Assembly (NCBI RefSeq): GCF_019443745.1
Contig: NZ_CP050948.1
Span: 2,108,001-2,172,000, forward strand
Reading direction: 5' to 3'
DNA: 64,000 bases
Origin: Iamia sp. SCSIO 61187
Lineage (GTDB): Bacteria > Actinomycetota > Acidimicrobiia > Acidimicrobiales > Iamiaceae
Part shown: piece by piece, positions 1 to 8,485 of the stretch
Layout of the letters: every line of letters starts with the position of its first letter
Position numbering within the stretch: the first letter of the stretch is position 1
Position numbers and translations under genes: made by a program
The notes under the pieces: model-generated
What the model was told of the DNA's origin: nothing
The model's input: only the letters and a program-made list of their open reading frames with translations
Database searches by the model: none

Positions 1-1185
1 CTGCTGCCGCACCTGACCGAGTCGCTTATGGTGCTCGACAGGGCGTGGAACGTGAAGGCCAACCTGGCCCCGCCCGGGGGGCTGATCGGTCGCGGCCTGG
101 GCCTCGGGCTCCACACCCTCGAGGACATGCACCCCGACGACGCCGTGCAGATCCTCGACCTCGGCACGCAGGCGTTCGCGACCGAGCCGGGCTGGGAGGG
201 GTCGATGGTCGTGCGCATGCAGCGCGGCGACGGCACCTACGGCCGCTACGAGGTCACCGCCATCAACCGCCTCGACGACCCGGCGGTCGCCGGCATGGTG
301 GTGCGCACCCGGGAGGTGGTGGGTGAGATCGAGCCGCACGTGCCGGGCCTGGAGAACCGTCTGGCGGCCGAGGTGCTGGCCGAGCTGCTGCCGACCGGCG
401 TGCTGGTGCTCGACCCCAGCGCCCGACCGGTGTACGTCAACGGTGCCGCCTGCGCGACCCTCCGCCGGGAGCCGGCGGAGGTCAAGCGGGACGGGGTGCT
501 GGCGCTCGTCGCCGAGGAGGATCGCGACCGGATGGCTGCAGTCTTCGGCCGGGTCACCTCGGTGCGCGGCAGGGAGTCGTGCACGGTCCGGCTCGCCGAC
601 CGCGACGACGTGGTGGAGTGCCGGATGATGTCGCTGGGCGAGCCCGACGTCAGCATCGTCGTGGTGACCCTCGACGACGTGACGGCGCGCCAGGCCGCCG
701 AGGCGGCGCTCGAGCGTCGGGCCAACCACGACGGGCTCACCGGTGTGCGCAACCGCTCCTCGATCATCGACCTGGTGCGCGACCGCCTCGACGCCGAGGT
801 CCCGACCGCGGTGGCCTACCTCGACCTCGACGGGTTCAAGCGGGTCAACGACGTCGGCGGCCACGCCGAGGGCGATCGGCTGCTGGTGGCGGTGGCCCAC
901 GGGCTCCTCCACGGCCAGCCCGACGCCGTCGTGGGACGGATCGGGGGCGACGAGTTCGTGGTCGTTGCACCGGCTCTGGCCGCCGACGTCCTGGTCGACC
1001 AGGTCCGCGGCCTCGTGGCCGGGGTCGAGCGGGCCCGCCTGGCCGGGGTCACCGCCAGCGTCGGCGTCGCCGTGGCCCGGCCGGATGACGGTCCGCGCGA
1101 CGTCCTCCACCGGGCCGACGAGGCGATGTACGCCGACAAGCGGCGGCGCTCGGCCCGCATGGCCCCCGACCAGGTGGGGGGCTGA
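1..1185 (+). CDS. PAS-GGDEF diguanylate cyclase (5' partial)
   Basis: The reading frame is open to the first base of the window, so the true start lies upstream; 394 residues are visible. Two PAS-like sensor modules (about residues 1-115 and 120-235) precede a C-terminal GGDEF domain with an intact GGDEF motif near residue 315, so it probably makes cyclic-di-GMP from two GTP. The allosteric RxxD inhibitory site expected eight residues before GGDEF is absent (QPDA instead), so product inhibition through that site is not expected. No membrane segment is visible in this part. An internal ATG at 28 would cut into the first PAS module. The input signal is unknown. Confidence 0.88.
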   Translation: MLPHLTESLMVLDRAWNVKANLAPPGGLIGRGLGLGLHTLEDMHPDDAVQILDLGTQAFATEPGWEGSMVVRMQRGDGTYGRYEVTAINRLDDPAVAGMVVRTREVVGEIEPHVPGLENRLAAEVLAELLPTGVLVLDPSARPVYVNGAACATLRREPAEVKRDGVLALVAEEDRDRMAAVFGRVTSVRGRESCTVRLADRDDVVECRMMSLGEPDVSIVVVTLDDVTARQAAEAALERRANHDGLTGVRNRSSIIDLVRDRLDAEVPTAVAYLDLDGFKRVNDVGGHAEGDRLLVAVAHGLLHGQPDAVVGRIGGDEFVVVAPALAADVLVDQVRGLVAGVERARLAGVTASVGVAVARPDDGPRDVLHRADEAMYADKRRRSARMAPDQVGG

Positions 1186-1253
1186 CCGAGCGGTCGCTGC
1201 GCCCTCGGCGAGGGGCCGGGCCTGGTGGGCGCGGCCGTCGGTCGGGGCGGGGG

Positions 1254-1967
1254 TCAGGCGTCGGCGATGGCGGTGGCCAGGGCGATGCGGACCATGTCGT
1301 CGAAGGTGTGCTGGCGGTCCTCGGGGCTGAGGTGCTCGCCGGTGACGATGTGGTCCGACACGGTGAGGAGGGTGAGGGCCCGGGCGCCGGTCTCGGCGGC
1401 GACGCCGTACAGGCCGGCCGCCTCCATCTCCACGGCCAGGATCCCGAGCCCGGCGGCGACCTCGTTGATGGACGGGTCGGGGGCGTAGAAGAGGTCGGAG
1501 CTGAAGACGTTGCCGACCTGCACCGGCACCTCGAGGGCGGCGGCGGCGTCGACCGCGGCCCGGGCCAGGGCGAAGTCGGCCACAGCGGCGAAGTCGTAGC
1601 CCCGGAAGCGGGTGCGGTTGACCATCGAGTCGGTGGAGGCGCCCAGGGCGACCACGACGCTCCGCAGCGGCAGGTCCTCGCGGATCGAGCCGCAGGAGCC
1701 GACGCGCACGAGGGAGCGCACGCCGTAGTGCTGCACGAGCTCGGTGGCGTAGATCGAGCAGGAGGGGATGCCCATGCCGTGGGCCATCACCGAGACGGGC
1801 CGACCCTCGAAGGTGCCGGTGAAGCCCTCGATGCTGCGCACGTCGGTGACGAGCCGGGCGTCGGTGAGGAACGTCTCGGCGATGTGGCGGGCCCGGCGGG
1901 GGTCGCCCGGCATCAGGCAGACGGGCGCGAAGTCGCCGTCGGCGGCGTTGATGTGAGGGGTCGGCAC
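1254..1967 (-). CDS. deoD: Purine nucleoside phosphorylase, DeoD type
   Basis: Cytoplasmic enzyme of purine salvage, cleaving purine (deoxy)nucleosides with phosphate to base and (deoxy)ribose-1-phosphate. The 237 residues match the usual length of hexameric DeoD. Visible family motifs are the N-terminal phosphate-binding MPGDPRRA, the GSCGSI segment, the EMEAAGLY nucleoside-binding segment and TVSDH with the catalytic Asp near the C terminus. The GTG at 1967 is chosen because homology begins there and a CAGACT -10-like box (1974-1979 on this strand) sits six bases upstream, the spacing of a leaderless mRNA. The frame continues upstream, but that part is Arg/Pro-rich shadow sequence. Confidence 0.93.
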   Translation of the reverse strand: MPTPHINAADGDFAPVCLMPGDPRRARHIAETFLTDARLVTDVRSIEGFTGTFEGRPVSVMAHGMGIPSCSIYATELVQHYGVRSLVRVGSCGSIREDLPLRSVVVALGASTDSMVNRTRFRGYDFAAVADFALARAAVDAAAALEVPVQVGNVFSSDLFYAPDPSINEVAAGLGILAVEMEAAGLYGVAAETGARALTLLTVSDHIVTGEHLSPEDRQHTFDDMVRIALATAIADA

Positions 1968-2059
1968 CGGGCCAGTCTGGCCTGCGGAGCCGGGACCGGG
2001 TGTCCCGCGCCCCGACGGGGGTGGGCGCCGTCGGAGGCACGGGCGGAGGGGCCACGGCG

Positions 2060-2257
2060 CTACCCCGTGTGGCGGAGGCCGGGGAGGAGGCCGCCGGCGT
2101 TGAGGGCCCGGATGGCACGAAGCTCGTCGACCTCGACCACGACGGCATCGTCGGGGTCGCGCCGGAGGATGAAGGTGACGACGCATTCGTCGCACGCGTC
2201 GGTGTGCTCGAGCGAGCAGTCGGTGCAGCTGATGCGGAGCGGCGAGGACGTGGCCAC
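2060..2257 (-). CDS. Small CxxC/CxxC protein of unknown function
   Basis: A 65-residue protein with two Cys pairs in its first 25 residues ([17 protein letters not shown]), spaced like a zinc knuckle or small Fe-S/redox site, followed by an acidic strand-rich middle. The GTG start is set by a GGAGG ribosome binding site six bases upstream. It lies just 3' of deoD on the opposite side of the intergenic region and diverges from queG, which starts about 70 bp away. I recognise no family beyond a metal-binding look. The strong ribosome binding site and Cys spacing make it a likely real gene. Confidence 0.6.
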   Translation of the reverse strand: MATSSPLRISCTDCSLEHTDACDECVVTFILRRDPDDAVVVEVDELRAIRALNAGGLLPGLRHTG

Positions 2258-2325
2258 GGGTGCCTCCGAGGGCGGTGTCGGCGGGGGACGAGGGCCATCA
2301 TGCGGAGGGGGTGTGACAGTGGGGC

Positions 2326-3564
2326 GTGACAACGAGGGTGCGCACCACCCACCATGGGGCCGTGCCCGCCTCCTCCGTCGCCACCTCGTCGCGGGCGCCG
2401 GCCGCCGACCTGGCGGCGCGCCTGGCCGCCGCAGGCCGCGACGGCGGGCTGGACGCCGTCGGCATCACCACGGCCGAGCCCTTCGCCGAGACCCGTGAGC
2501 ACCTCGAGACCCGCCGCCGCGCCGGTCTCCACGGCGGGATGGCGTTCACCTACCGGAACCCGGCCCGGTCGACCGACCCCCGCGCCCTGCTGCCCTCGGC
2601 CCGCGCCCTGGTCGCCGGGGCCCGGGCCTACGGCGCCGGCCCCGTCCCACCGCCCCCGGGGCCGCGGCCCCACGGGCGCGTCGCCCGCTACGCCTGGGGC
2701 GACCACTACGCCGAGCTCGAGGCCGGCCTCGGCGCCGTGGCCGACGTCCTGCGGGCCGACGGGTGGAGGGCGTTGGTGGTGGCCGACCAGAACCACCTCG
2801 TCGACCGGGCCGTCGCCCACCGGGCCGGGCTGGGCTGGTACGGCAAGAGCAGCCTGCTCCTCCTCCCCGGCGCCGGCAGCTGGTTCGTGCTCGGCGCCGT
2901 CGTCACCGACGCCCCGCTCGCCCCGACCGCCTCCGAGCCGGTGGCCGACGGCTGCGGGTCGTGCACCCGGTGCTCCGACGGGTGCCCGACCGGCGCCATC
3001 GTCGCCCCCGGGGTCGTCGACGCCCGCCGGTGCCTGGCCTGGGTGGTCCAGGCGCCCGGGCCGCTGCCCCGCCCGCTGCGGGTGCCCCTGGGCGATCGGA
3101 TCTACGGCTGCGACGAGTGCCAGGACGTGTGCCCGCCGAACCGGGTGGAGCTGCGCCGCCACCGCCGGGGCGAGGCCGCCCCCGATGCCCACGACCCCCG
3201 CCACGCCCACGACGAGCGCTCCGACCGGCCCTGGGTCGACCTGCTCGACCTGGTGGCGGCGTCGGACGCCGAGATCCTCGATCGCCACGGGCGGTGGTAC
3301 ATCGCCGGCCGGGACCCCCGCTGGGTCCGGCGCAACGCCCTGGTCGCCCTGGGCAACGTGACCGACCCCCGGGACCCGGCCGTCGCCGCCGCCCTGCGGG
3401 CCACCCTGACCGGCCCCGACGACCTCCTCGCCGCCCACGCCGCCTGGGCCGCCCGCCGGCTCGGGCGCGACGACCTCCTCGAGGGCCTCGACGCGGGCGA
3501 CCGCCCCGACCTGGCGGCCGAGCTCCTCGCCCCCGCCCCACCCCGGCGCACCGCGACCCGATGA
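2326..3564 (+). CDS. queG: Epoxyqueuosine reductase QueG
   Basis: Reduces epoxyqueuosine to queuosine in the tRNA wobble base, using cobalamin and two [4Fe-4S] clusters. Two ferredoxin-type Cys sets are visible, CGSCTRCSDGCP near residue 207 and CDECQDVCP near residue 263, as is the YGKSSLLLLP segment typical of QueG. The C terminus carries the HEAT-like helical extension. The first GTG has no clear Shine-Dalgarno; a GTG at 2362 is an alternative start. The ATGA overlap with the mannosyltransferase gene implies cotranslation. The cobalamin dependence is notable because this window also carries a B12 uptake locus. Confidence 0.9.
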   Translation: MTTRVRTTHHGAVPASSVATSSRAPAADLAARLAAAGRDGGLDAVGITTAEPFAETREHLETRRRAGLHGGMAFTYRNPARSTDPRALLPSARALVAGARAYGAGPVPPPPGPRPHGRVARYAWGDHYAELEAGLGAVADVLRADGWRALVVADQNHLVDRAVAHRAGLGWYGKSSLLLLPGAGSWFVLGAVVTDAPLAPTASEPVADGCGSCTRCSDGCPTGAIVAPGVVDARRCLAWVVQAPGPLPRPLRVPLGDRIYGCDECQDVCPPNRVELRRHRRGEAAPDAHDPRHAHDERSDRPWVDLLDLVAASDAEILDRHGRWYIAGRDPRWVRRNALVALGNVTDPRDPAVAAALRATLTGPDDLLAAHAAWAARRLGRDDLLEGLDAGDRPDLAAELLAPAPPRRTATR

Positions 3565-4691
3565 GGCACCTGCTCGTCACCAACGACTTCCCCCCGAAGG
3601 ACGGCGGGATCCAGCAGTACCTGTGGGAGCTGTGGCGCCGGCTGCCGGCCGACGAGGTCACCGTCCTCACCACCCCCCACCCCGACGCCGCCCGCTGGGA
3701 CGCCGAGCAGGCGTTCCGGATCGAGCGGGCGTCGGCCTCGGTCCTGCTCCCGACGCCGGGCCTGGCCGACCGGGTCCGGAGCCTCGCCGACGAGGTCGGC
3801 GCCGACCTCGTGCTCCTCGACCCGGCCCTCCCGCTCGGCCACCTCGGACCCCGCCTCGGACGGCCCTACGGGATCGTGCTCCACGGCGCCGAGGTGACCG
3901 TCCCGGGCCGCACCGTCCTGGCCCGGCGGTCCCTGGCCAAGGTCCTGGTGGGCGCCGAGATCGTCGTGGCCGCCGGCGGGTACCCCGCCGACGAGGGCGA
4001 GCGGGCCGCCCGGCGAGGCCTCCCGGTGGTGGTGGTGCCGCCCGGCGTCGACACCGAGCGGTTCCGGCCGGCGTCGGCGGCGGAGCGGGCCGCGACGCGC
4101 GACGCCTTCGACGTCGCCCCCGATGCCGAGCTGGTCGTCTCCATCAGCCGGCTGGTGCCGCGCAAGGGGATGGACGTCCTCATCGACGCCGCCGCCCGGC
4201 TCCGGGACCGGCGCCCCCGGCTGCAGGTGCTGATCGCCGGCGCCGGGCGGGACGCGACTCGCCTCCAGCGGCGCATCGACAGCACCGCGGCACCGGTCCG
4301 GCTGGTGGGCCGGATCGCCGAGGACGACAAGCCCCGCCTGCTGGCCGCCGCCGACCTGTTCGCCATGCTGTGCCGGGACCGGTGGGCCGGGCTCGAGCAG
4401 GAGGGCTTCGGCATCGTGTTCCTGGAGGCGGCGGCCTGCGGGGTGGCCCAGGTCGCCGGGGCCAGCGGGGGAGCGGCCGAGGCGGTGGCCGACGGGATCA
4501 CCGGCCGGGTCGTGGCCGACCCGACCGACGTGGGGGCGGTGGCCGCCGCCGTCGAGGGCTTCCTGGACGACCCGGCGGCGCGGGCCGCGGCCGGCCGGGC
4601 CGCTCGGGTGCGCGCCGTGGAGGAGTTCTCCTACGACGGGCTGGCCCGGACCCTCGGGTCGGCCCTCGACGAGCTCCGCCGGCCCGTCTGA
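3561..4691 (+). CDS. pimB: GDP-mannose-dependent GT4 glycosyltransferase, PimB'-like
   Basis: A 376-residue GT-B fold glycosyltransferase. The N terminus has the VTNDFPPKDGGIQ acceptor-binding loop of PimB'-type enzymes, and the C-terminal domain has SRLVPRKGMD and the EX7E motif in EGFGIVFLE (about residue 280). In mycobacteria PimB' adds the second mannose to phosphatidylinositol-mannoside at the inner face of the membrane. The gene order downstream (FadD15-position gene, membrane protein, SRPBCC, ArsA) matches the mycobacterial pimB' locus, which supports the assignment; the exact acceptor here is inferred. The start overlaps the queG stop by four bases. Confidence 0.85.
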   Translation: MRHLLVTNDFPPKDGGIQQYLWELWRRLPADEVTVLTTPHPDAARWDAEQAFRIERASASVLLPTPGLADRVRSLADEVGADLVLLDPALPLGHLGPRLGRPYGIVLHGAEVTVPGRTVLARRSLAKVLVGAEIVVAAGGYPADEGERAARRGLPVVVVPPGVDTERFRPASAAERAATRDAFDVAPDAELVVSISRLVPRKGMDVLIDAAARLRDRRPRLQVLIAGAGRDATRLQRRIDSTAAPVRLVGRIAEDDKPRLLAAADLFAMLCRDRWAGLEQEGFGIVFLEAAACGVAQVAGASGGAAEAVADGITGRVVADPTDVGAVAAAVEGFLDDPAARAAAGRAARVRAVEEFSYDGLARTLGSALDELRRPV

Positions 4692-4758
4692 TCGACCGGG
4701 CCCGGCGGCGGGACGGCCGGACTCGACGGCGCCGGGGCCGGCGGGCAGGATCGGCGCC

Positions 4759-5934
4759 GTGCTGACCCCGCCGACCTTCGCCGCCGCCCTGGTCAGCGGG
4801 CTGCGCGCCCACGGTGACGGCCCCGCCGCGCCGGACGGGCGGCGCTGGTCGGCACAGGCCGACGACGCCCGGACTCTGGCGCTCGGGTTGGCCGAGGCCG
4901 GGATCGGGCCCGGCACCGTCGTCCGGGTCGCGGTCGGCCCCGCACCGGCGGCGCGGGTGGCCGCCGAGACCGCCGTCCTGGCCGTCGGGGCCGCGCTGGC
5001 CACCGACGATGCCGTCGACCGCGACGTCGAGCTCGACGACGCCGAGGTGCGCGGCGCCGGGCCCGACCGGCCGCTCGCCGAGGTCCGCGCCGCGGGGACC
5101 GAGGTCGACCGGCGCCGCCCCGACGCCCACGAGGTGCGGCTCGCCTCCGTCGCGCCCGACGAGGTGGCGCTCCGGGGCGCCGGCCTCGTCGTCACCCAGG
5201 CGCAGGCCGTCTGGGCCCTCCGCAGCGTCGCGGCCTGGGTCGGCCCCGCCGTGCCCGACGGCCCCCGCGTCGTCGTCGCCCCGCCCGTCGACGCGACCCC
5301 CGCCGCCGCCCTGGTCGGCCGGTGGTGGCCGGCCACGGCCGGGGCGGTGCTCGCGGCACCGGCGACCGACGTGGCCGCGACGGCCCGCCGCCTCGACCCG
5401 GACATCATCGTCGGGGACGCCGCCCTGTGGGCCGCCCTGGCCGACGCCGTCCGGGTCGCCGCCGCCCGCACCCGCCCCGGGACCGCCCTGCTCCGGCGGG
5501 GGCGGGCGCTCGCCGCCGGCGAGGCGTCGGGAGCGGTCGAGCGGCTCGGGCGCGGCCTGGCCGAGCGCCGGGCGGGGGAGCGGGTGCGGGTCGCCGCCGG
5601 GCTCGAGGGGCTCGCCCTCGGGATCTGCCTCGGTCCGCTCGACCTGGGCACCGGGCGGGACCTGGCCGCCGTGGGGCTGCCCGTCGTGGCCACCTGGGTG
5701 GAGCCCGGCGTGCTGGCCCCGGTCGCGTCGGGCCCGCGCGCCCGCCCGACGCCGGCCGAGCCCTGGGCCCGGCCCCTGCCCGGCCGCACCGTCGCCGTCG
5801 GCCCGCCGCCGGTGGTGCACGGCGGCGACCTGGGCGCCGAGGGGGTCGTCGCCGTGTCGGCCGTCGAGGTGGACGGCCGGGGGCGCGTGCGCCTGCCCCG
5901 ACCCGTGCCCCCGACCGGCGGGCGCAGGCGATGA
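4759..5934 (+). CDS. Degenerate ANL (acyl-CoA synthetase-like) protein at the FadD15 position
   Basis: A 391-residue protein whose first two thirds resemble the N-terminal part of AMP-binding acyl-CoA synthetases: a GLAEAGIGPGTVVRVAV segment like the LRALGVGPGDRVA region, followed by an Ala-rich ATAGAVLAAP / RLDPDIIVGD stretch. The Ser/Thr/Gly-rich P-loop (TSGTTG-type), the YGxTE motif and the C-terminal catalytic Lys are not visible, and it is far shorter than the usual 550-600 residues. It sits exactly where fadD15 lies in mycobacteria, between pimB' and the Rv2186c-like gene. A CAGGAT box seven bases before the GTG suggests a leaderless start. Catalysis is unlikely. It could be a pseudoenzyme, or an unrelated protein of similar composition. 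Confidence 0.6.
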   Translation: MLTPPTFAAALVSGLRAHGDGPAAPDGRRWSAQADDARTLALGLAEAGIGPGTVVRVAVGPAPAARVAAETAVLAVGAALATDDAVDRDVELDDAEVRGAGPDRPLAEVRAAGTEVDRRRPDAHEVRLASVAPDEVALRGAGLVVTQAQAVWALRSVAAWVGPAVPDGPRVVVAPPVDATPAAALVGRWWPATAGAVLAAPATDVAATARRLDPDIIVGDAALWAALADAVRVAAARTRPGTALLRRGRALAAGEASGAVERLGRGLAERRAGERVRVAAGLEGLALGICLGPLDLGTGRDLAAVGLPVVATWVEPGVLAPVASGPRARPTPAEPWARPLPGRTVAVGPPPVVHGGDLGAEGVVAVSAVEVDGRGRVRLPRPVPPTGGRRR

Positions 5935-6464
5935 GCGACGCGACCGTCGAGGGGGGTGACCCGATGCCCGCCGCGCTCCCCGGCCGGCTCCTGGTCCGGC
6001 TGTCGTGGGCCGGCACCGCCGTCACCTGCGTCACCTCGGTCGCCAACGCCCTCACCGGCGACCGGGACCACTACGCCCTGTCGGCCGTCCCCGCCCTGGT
6101 GCTCCTGGGCCTGGGCTGCGTCGCCTTCGTGGCCGCCTTCCTCATCGCCGTCGAGCGCAGCCGCACCGAGGAGATCGGCGTCGGCGGGCTCTTCTTCCTC
6201 GAAGGCTGCGCCCCCCGCCGGGTCCAGGTGGTGATGATGGCGTCGGTGGCCGTGCAGGCCGTGGTGCCCCTCGCCGTGGCCGTCGTCCGCCCCTTCACCG
6301 CCTTCGCCGTCCTGGCCCCCGTGTGGTCGCTCGGTCTGGCCGGCCTGTGGGGCGCCCGGCACGGCACGTTCCCGCCCCGCCGCCGACGCGACGGCGACGA
6401 TGGGCCAGACTCTCGCCAGGACGCGACCGTCGACGACCGAAGGGAGGCCCCCGGCCATGGGTGA
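5931..6464 (+). CDS. Multi-pass membrane protein (Rv2186c position)
   Basis: A 177-residue protein with four predicted hydrophobic helices (about residues 20-42, 50-73, 100-122 and 123-145) and a charged Arg/Asp-rich cytoplasmic tail. No enzymatic motif is visible. The start overlaps the preceding stop (ATGA) and the end overlaps the SRPBCC gene by eight bases, so it belongs to the same translationally coupled operon. Its place in the pimB'-to-ArsA gene order corresponds to the uncharacterised mycobacterial Rv2186c; I infer a shared envelope-lipid role only from that order. Confidence 0.72.
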   Translation: MSDATVEGGDPMPAALPGRLLVRLSWAGTAVTCVTSVANALTGDRDHYALSAVPALVLLGLGCVAFVAAFLIAVERSRTEEIGVGGLFFLEGCAPRRVQVVMMASVAVQAVVPLAVAVVRPFTAFAVLAPVWSLGLAGLWGARHGTFPPRRRRDGDDGPDSRQDATVDDRREAPGHG

Positions 6465-6936
6465 TTCGGTCCGGGAGCACACGACCATCGCCGCCCCCAT
6501 CGGGGACGTGCTCAGCGTGCTCCACGCCATCGAGAGCTACCCCGACTGGGCGCGCGACCTGAAGGAGGCCACCGTGCTGGCCCGCGACGCCGAGGGGCGG
6601 GCGACCCAGGCGCGGTTCCGGGCCGCCGGGTTCGGCTACAGCACGCACTACACGCTCGACTACGACCACTCGGTGCCGGGTCGGTTGGCCTGGCGCCAGT
6701 CCTCGGGCGAGGTCACCCGCAAGCTCGACGGCCACTACGACCTGGTCGACAACGGCGACGGCACCACCGACGTGGCCTACGAGCTCGAGGTCGAGCTGAT
6801 CATCCCCGTGCCCGGGTTCGTGAAGCGCCGCACCGCCCACAAGATCACCCACACCGCGCTGCCGGCGCTCAAGGCGCGGGTCGAGGGCGATCCCGAGCCG
6901 CCCGCGGTGACCAGCGAGCCCGACAGCGCCCGATGA
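6457..6936 (+). CDS. SRPBCC (START-like) lipid-binding fold protein
   Basis: A 159-residue polyketide cyclase/dehydrase-type SRPBCC protein. It opens with the typical HTTIAAPIGDVLSVLHAIESYPDWARDL segment of this fold and continues through alternating strands forming a hydrophobic cavity, ending in a long C-terminal helix. Mycobacterial Rv2185c (TB16.3) occupies the same position. The family binds lipids, sterols or polyketides in the cytoplasm; the ligand is unknown. The start at 6457 is supported by GGGAGG ten bases upstream. The stop overlaps the ArsA-like gene (ATGA). Confidence 0.85.
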   Translation: MGDSVREHTTIAAPIGDVLSVLHAIESYPDWARDLKEATVLARDAEGRATQARFRAAGFGYSTHYTLDYDHSVPGRLAWRQSSGEVTRKLDGHYDLVDNGDGTTDVAYELEVELIIPVPGFVKRRTAHKITHTALPALKARVEGDPEPPAVTSEPDSAR

Positions 6937-8153
6937 GCGGGGGGCGCCCGGGCGACCGGGCGAGCCGGACCCTCCTCTTCACCGGCAAGGGTGGCGTGGG
7001 CAAGACGACCGTCGCCGCCGCCACCGCGGTCCGCTGCGCCGACGCCGGCGCCCGGACCATCGTCCTCTCGACCGACCCGGCCCACTCGCTGGCCGACTCG
7101 CTCGACGTCGAGCTGGGCTCCCACCCGACGCCCGTCGTCGACGGCCTGTGGGGCCAGCAGCTCGACGCCCGGGAGCGGATGGAGGAGTCCTGGGGCGACA
7201 TCAAGGGCTGGCTCGCCGACGTCTTCGAGTGGGCCGGCGTCGACGGGGTCGAGGCCGAGGAGCTGGCCCTGCTGCCGGGTCTCGAGGAGGTCTTCGGGCT
7301 GGTCGACATCAAGGGCTACGTCGACGGCGGCGAGTGGGACGTCATCGTCGTCGACTGCGCGCCGACGGCGGAGACCATCCGGCTGCTGTCGCTGCCCGAC
7401 GTCCTCCGCTGGTACATGGAGCGGGTCTTCCCGACGAGCCGGCGCCTGCACCGGGCCGTCGGCCCCGTCCTGTCGCGGGTGACGTCGCTGCCGGTCGCCG
7501 GGGATGCCGTGTTCGGCTCGGCCGAGCGGTTCTACGCCCGCCTGGACGGCGTCAAGGAGATCCTGGCCGACACCGAGCGCACCAGCGTCCGGCTCGTCGT
7601 GAACCCCGAGCGCATGGTCGTCGCCGAGGCCCGGCGGACCGCCACCTACCTGTCGCTGTTCGGGTACGGCGTCGATGCCGTGGTCGCCAACCGGTTGCTG
7701 CCCGACGGCATCACCGACCCGTGGTTCGACCGGTGGAAGGAGAGCCACGCCGAGCACCTGACCGCCATCGACGAGGGGTTCGCCCCGCTGCCCGTGCTGC
7801 GGGCCGACCTGGCGGGGGAGGAGGTCGTCGGGCTGGAGCGGCTCCGGGCCTTCGGTGCTGCCCTGTACGGCGAGCAGGACCCGGCGACCCGCCTGCACGA
7901 CGGGTCCCCGCTGCGCATCGAGACCCGCGACGCCGACGTCGTGCTCCTCCTCGACCTCCCGTTCGCCGACCACGACGAGCTCGACCTGGGCCGCCACGCC
8001 GACGAGCTCATCGTCACCGTCGGTCCCTACCGCCGGGCCATCGTGCTGCCCGACTCGCTGCGCGGCCGGTCGGTGACCGGCGCCAAGCTCGACGCCGGAA
8101 CCCTCACCGTCACGTTCGGGGCGGCGCGCCCCCCGACCCGGAGGTCATCGTGA
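6933..8153 (+). CDS. ArsA/Get3-like P-loop ATPase
   Basis: A single-domain 406-residue ATPase of the ArsA/Get3 (SIMIBI) class. The deviant Walker A GKGGVGKTT (residues 18-26), the STDPAHSLADSLD switch I region and VDCAPTAET switch II are all present, and a C-terminal ArsA-like beta domain follows. The family either drives arsenite export or targets tail-anchored proteins. No arsenic gene lies nearby, and the mycobacterial counterpart Rv2184c sits in the same gene order next to an SRPBCC protein, so a role in membrane lipid or protein handling is more plausible. It overlaps both neighbours by four bases. Confidence 0.88.
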   Translation: MSGGRPGDRASRTLLFTGKGGVGKTTVAAATAVRCADAGARTIVLSTDPAHSLADSLDVELGSHPTPVVDGLWGQQLDARERMEESWGDIKGWLADVFEWAGVDGVEAEELALLPGLEEVFGLVDIKGYVDGGEWDVIVVDCAPTAETIRLLSLPDVLRWYMERVFPTSRRLHRAVGPVLSRVTSLPVAGDAVFGSAERFYARLDGVKEILADTERTSVRLVVNPERMVVAEARRTATYLSLFGYGVDAVVANRLLPDGITDPWFDRWKESHAEHLTAIDEGFAPLPVLRADLAGEEVVGLERLRAFGAALYGEQDPATRLHDGSPLRIETRDADVVLLLDLPFADHDELDLGRHADELIVTVGPYRRAIVLPDSLRGRSVTGAKLDAGTLTVTFGAARPPTRRSS

Positions 8154-8476
8154 CCGACGACGACGCCGCCGAGGCCCCCGACGGGGGCGGCCCTCAAGAA
8201 GGGGCCGCTCGCGACCGATCAGAGCAGGGTCGGTCCCCCGGGGTCGACGCCCTGCAAGCTGCGGCACGGGAGGCGATCGACGCCACCCGCGCCCTCCTCG
8301 ACGTCGCGGAGGCCCTGGTGAACGATCCCGAGATGGCGGACCGGCTCGGCTCCGTCGTGCGCGCCGCCACCGGTGCCGCGGCGCGGGCGGCCCGGGCCGC
8401 GGGGACCGACCGGAGCGCCGCGACCGACGGGCCGGACGACGATGGCGACGGGGTGCAGCGCATCCCGGTGTCCTAG
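8150..8476 (+). CDS. Small Ala-rich helical protein (Rv2183c position)
   Basis: A 108-residue protein starting at the GTGA that overlaps the ArsA-like stop. The ends are acidic and low in complexity; the centre (about residues 33-85) is a helical, Ala-rich segment with no recognised motif. It ends ten bases before the next gene, whose GGAGG ribosome binding site overlaps its stop codon. Mycobacteria have a small hypothetical gene (Rv2183c) at the same place. Function unknown. Confidence 0.68.
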   Translation: MTDDDAAEAPDGGGPQEGAARDRSEQGRSPGVDALQAAAREAIDATRALLDVAEALVNDPEMADRLGSVVRAATGAAARAARAAGTDRSAATDGPDDDGDGVQRIPVS

Positions 8477-8485
8477 GAGGACCCA

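Noticed and set aside
28-1185. ATG at 28 as the true start of the GGDEF gene
   Set aside because: The frame is open to base 1 and a start here would truncate the first PAS module.
3102-6530. 1142-residue open frame on the minus strand
   Set aside because: It is antisense to queG, pimB' and the following genes and has low-complexity Arg/Ala/Gly composition; long antisense frames are expected at this GC content.
6933-8153. Arsenite resistance ATPase
   Set aside because: No arsB, arsC, arsR or arsD gene nearby; gene order matches a lipid-associated mycobacterial locus instead.
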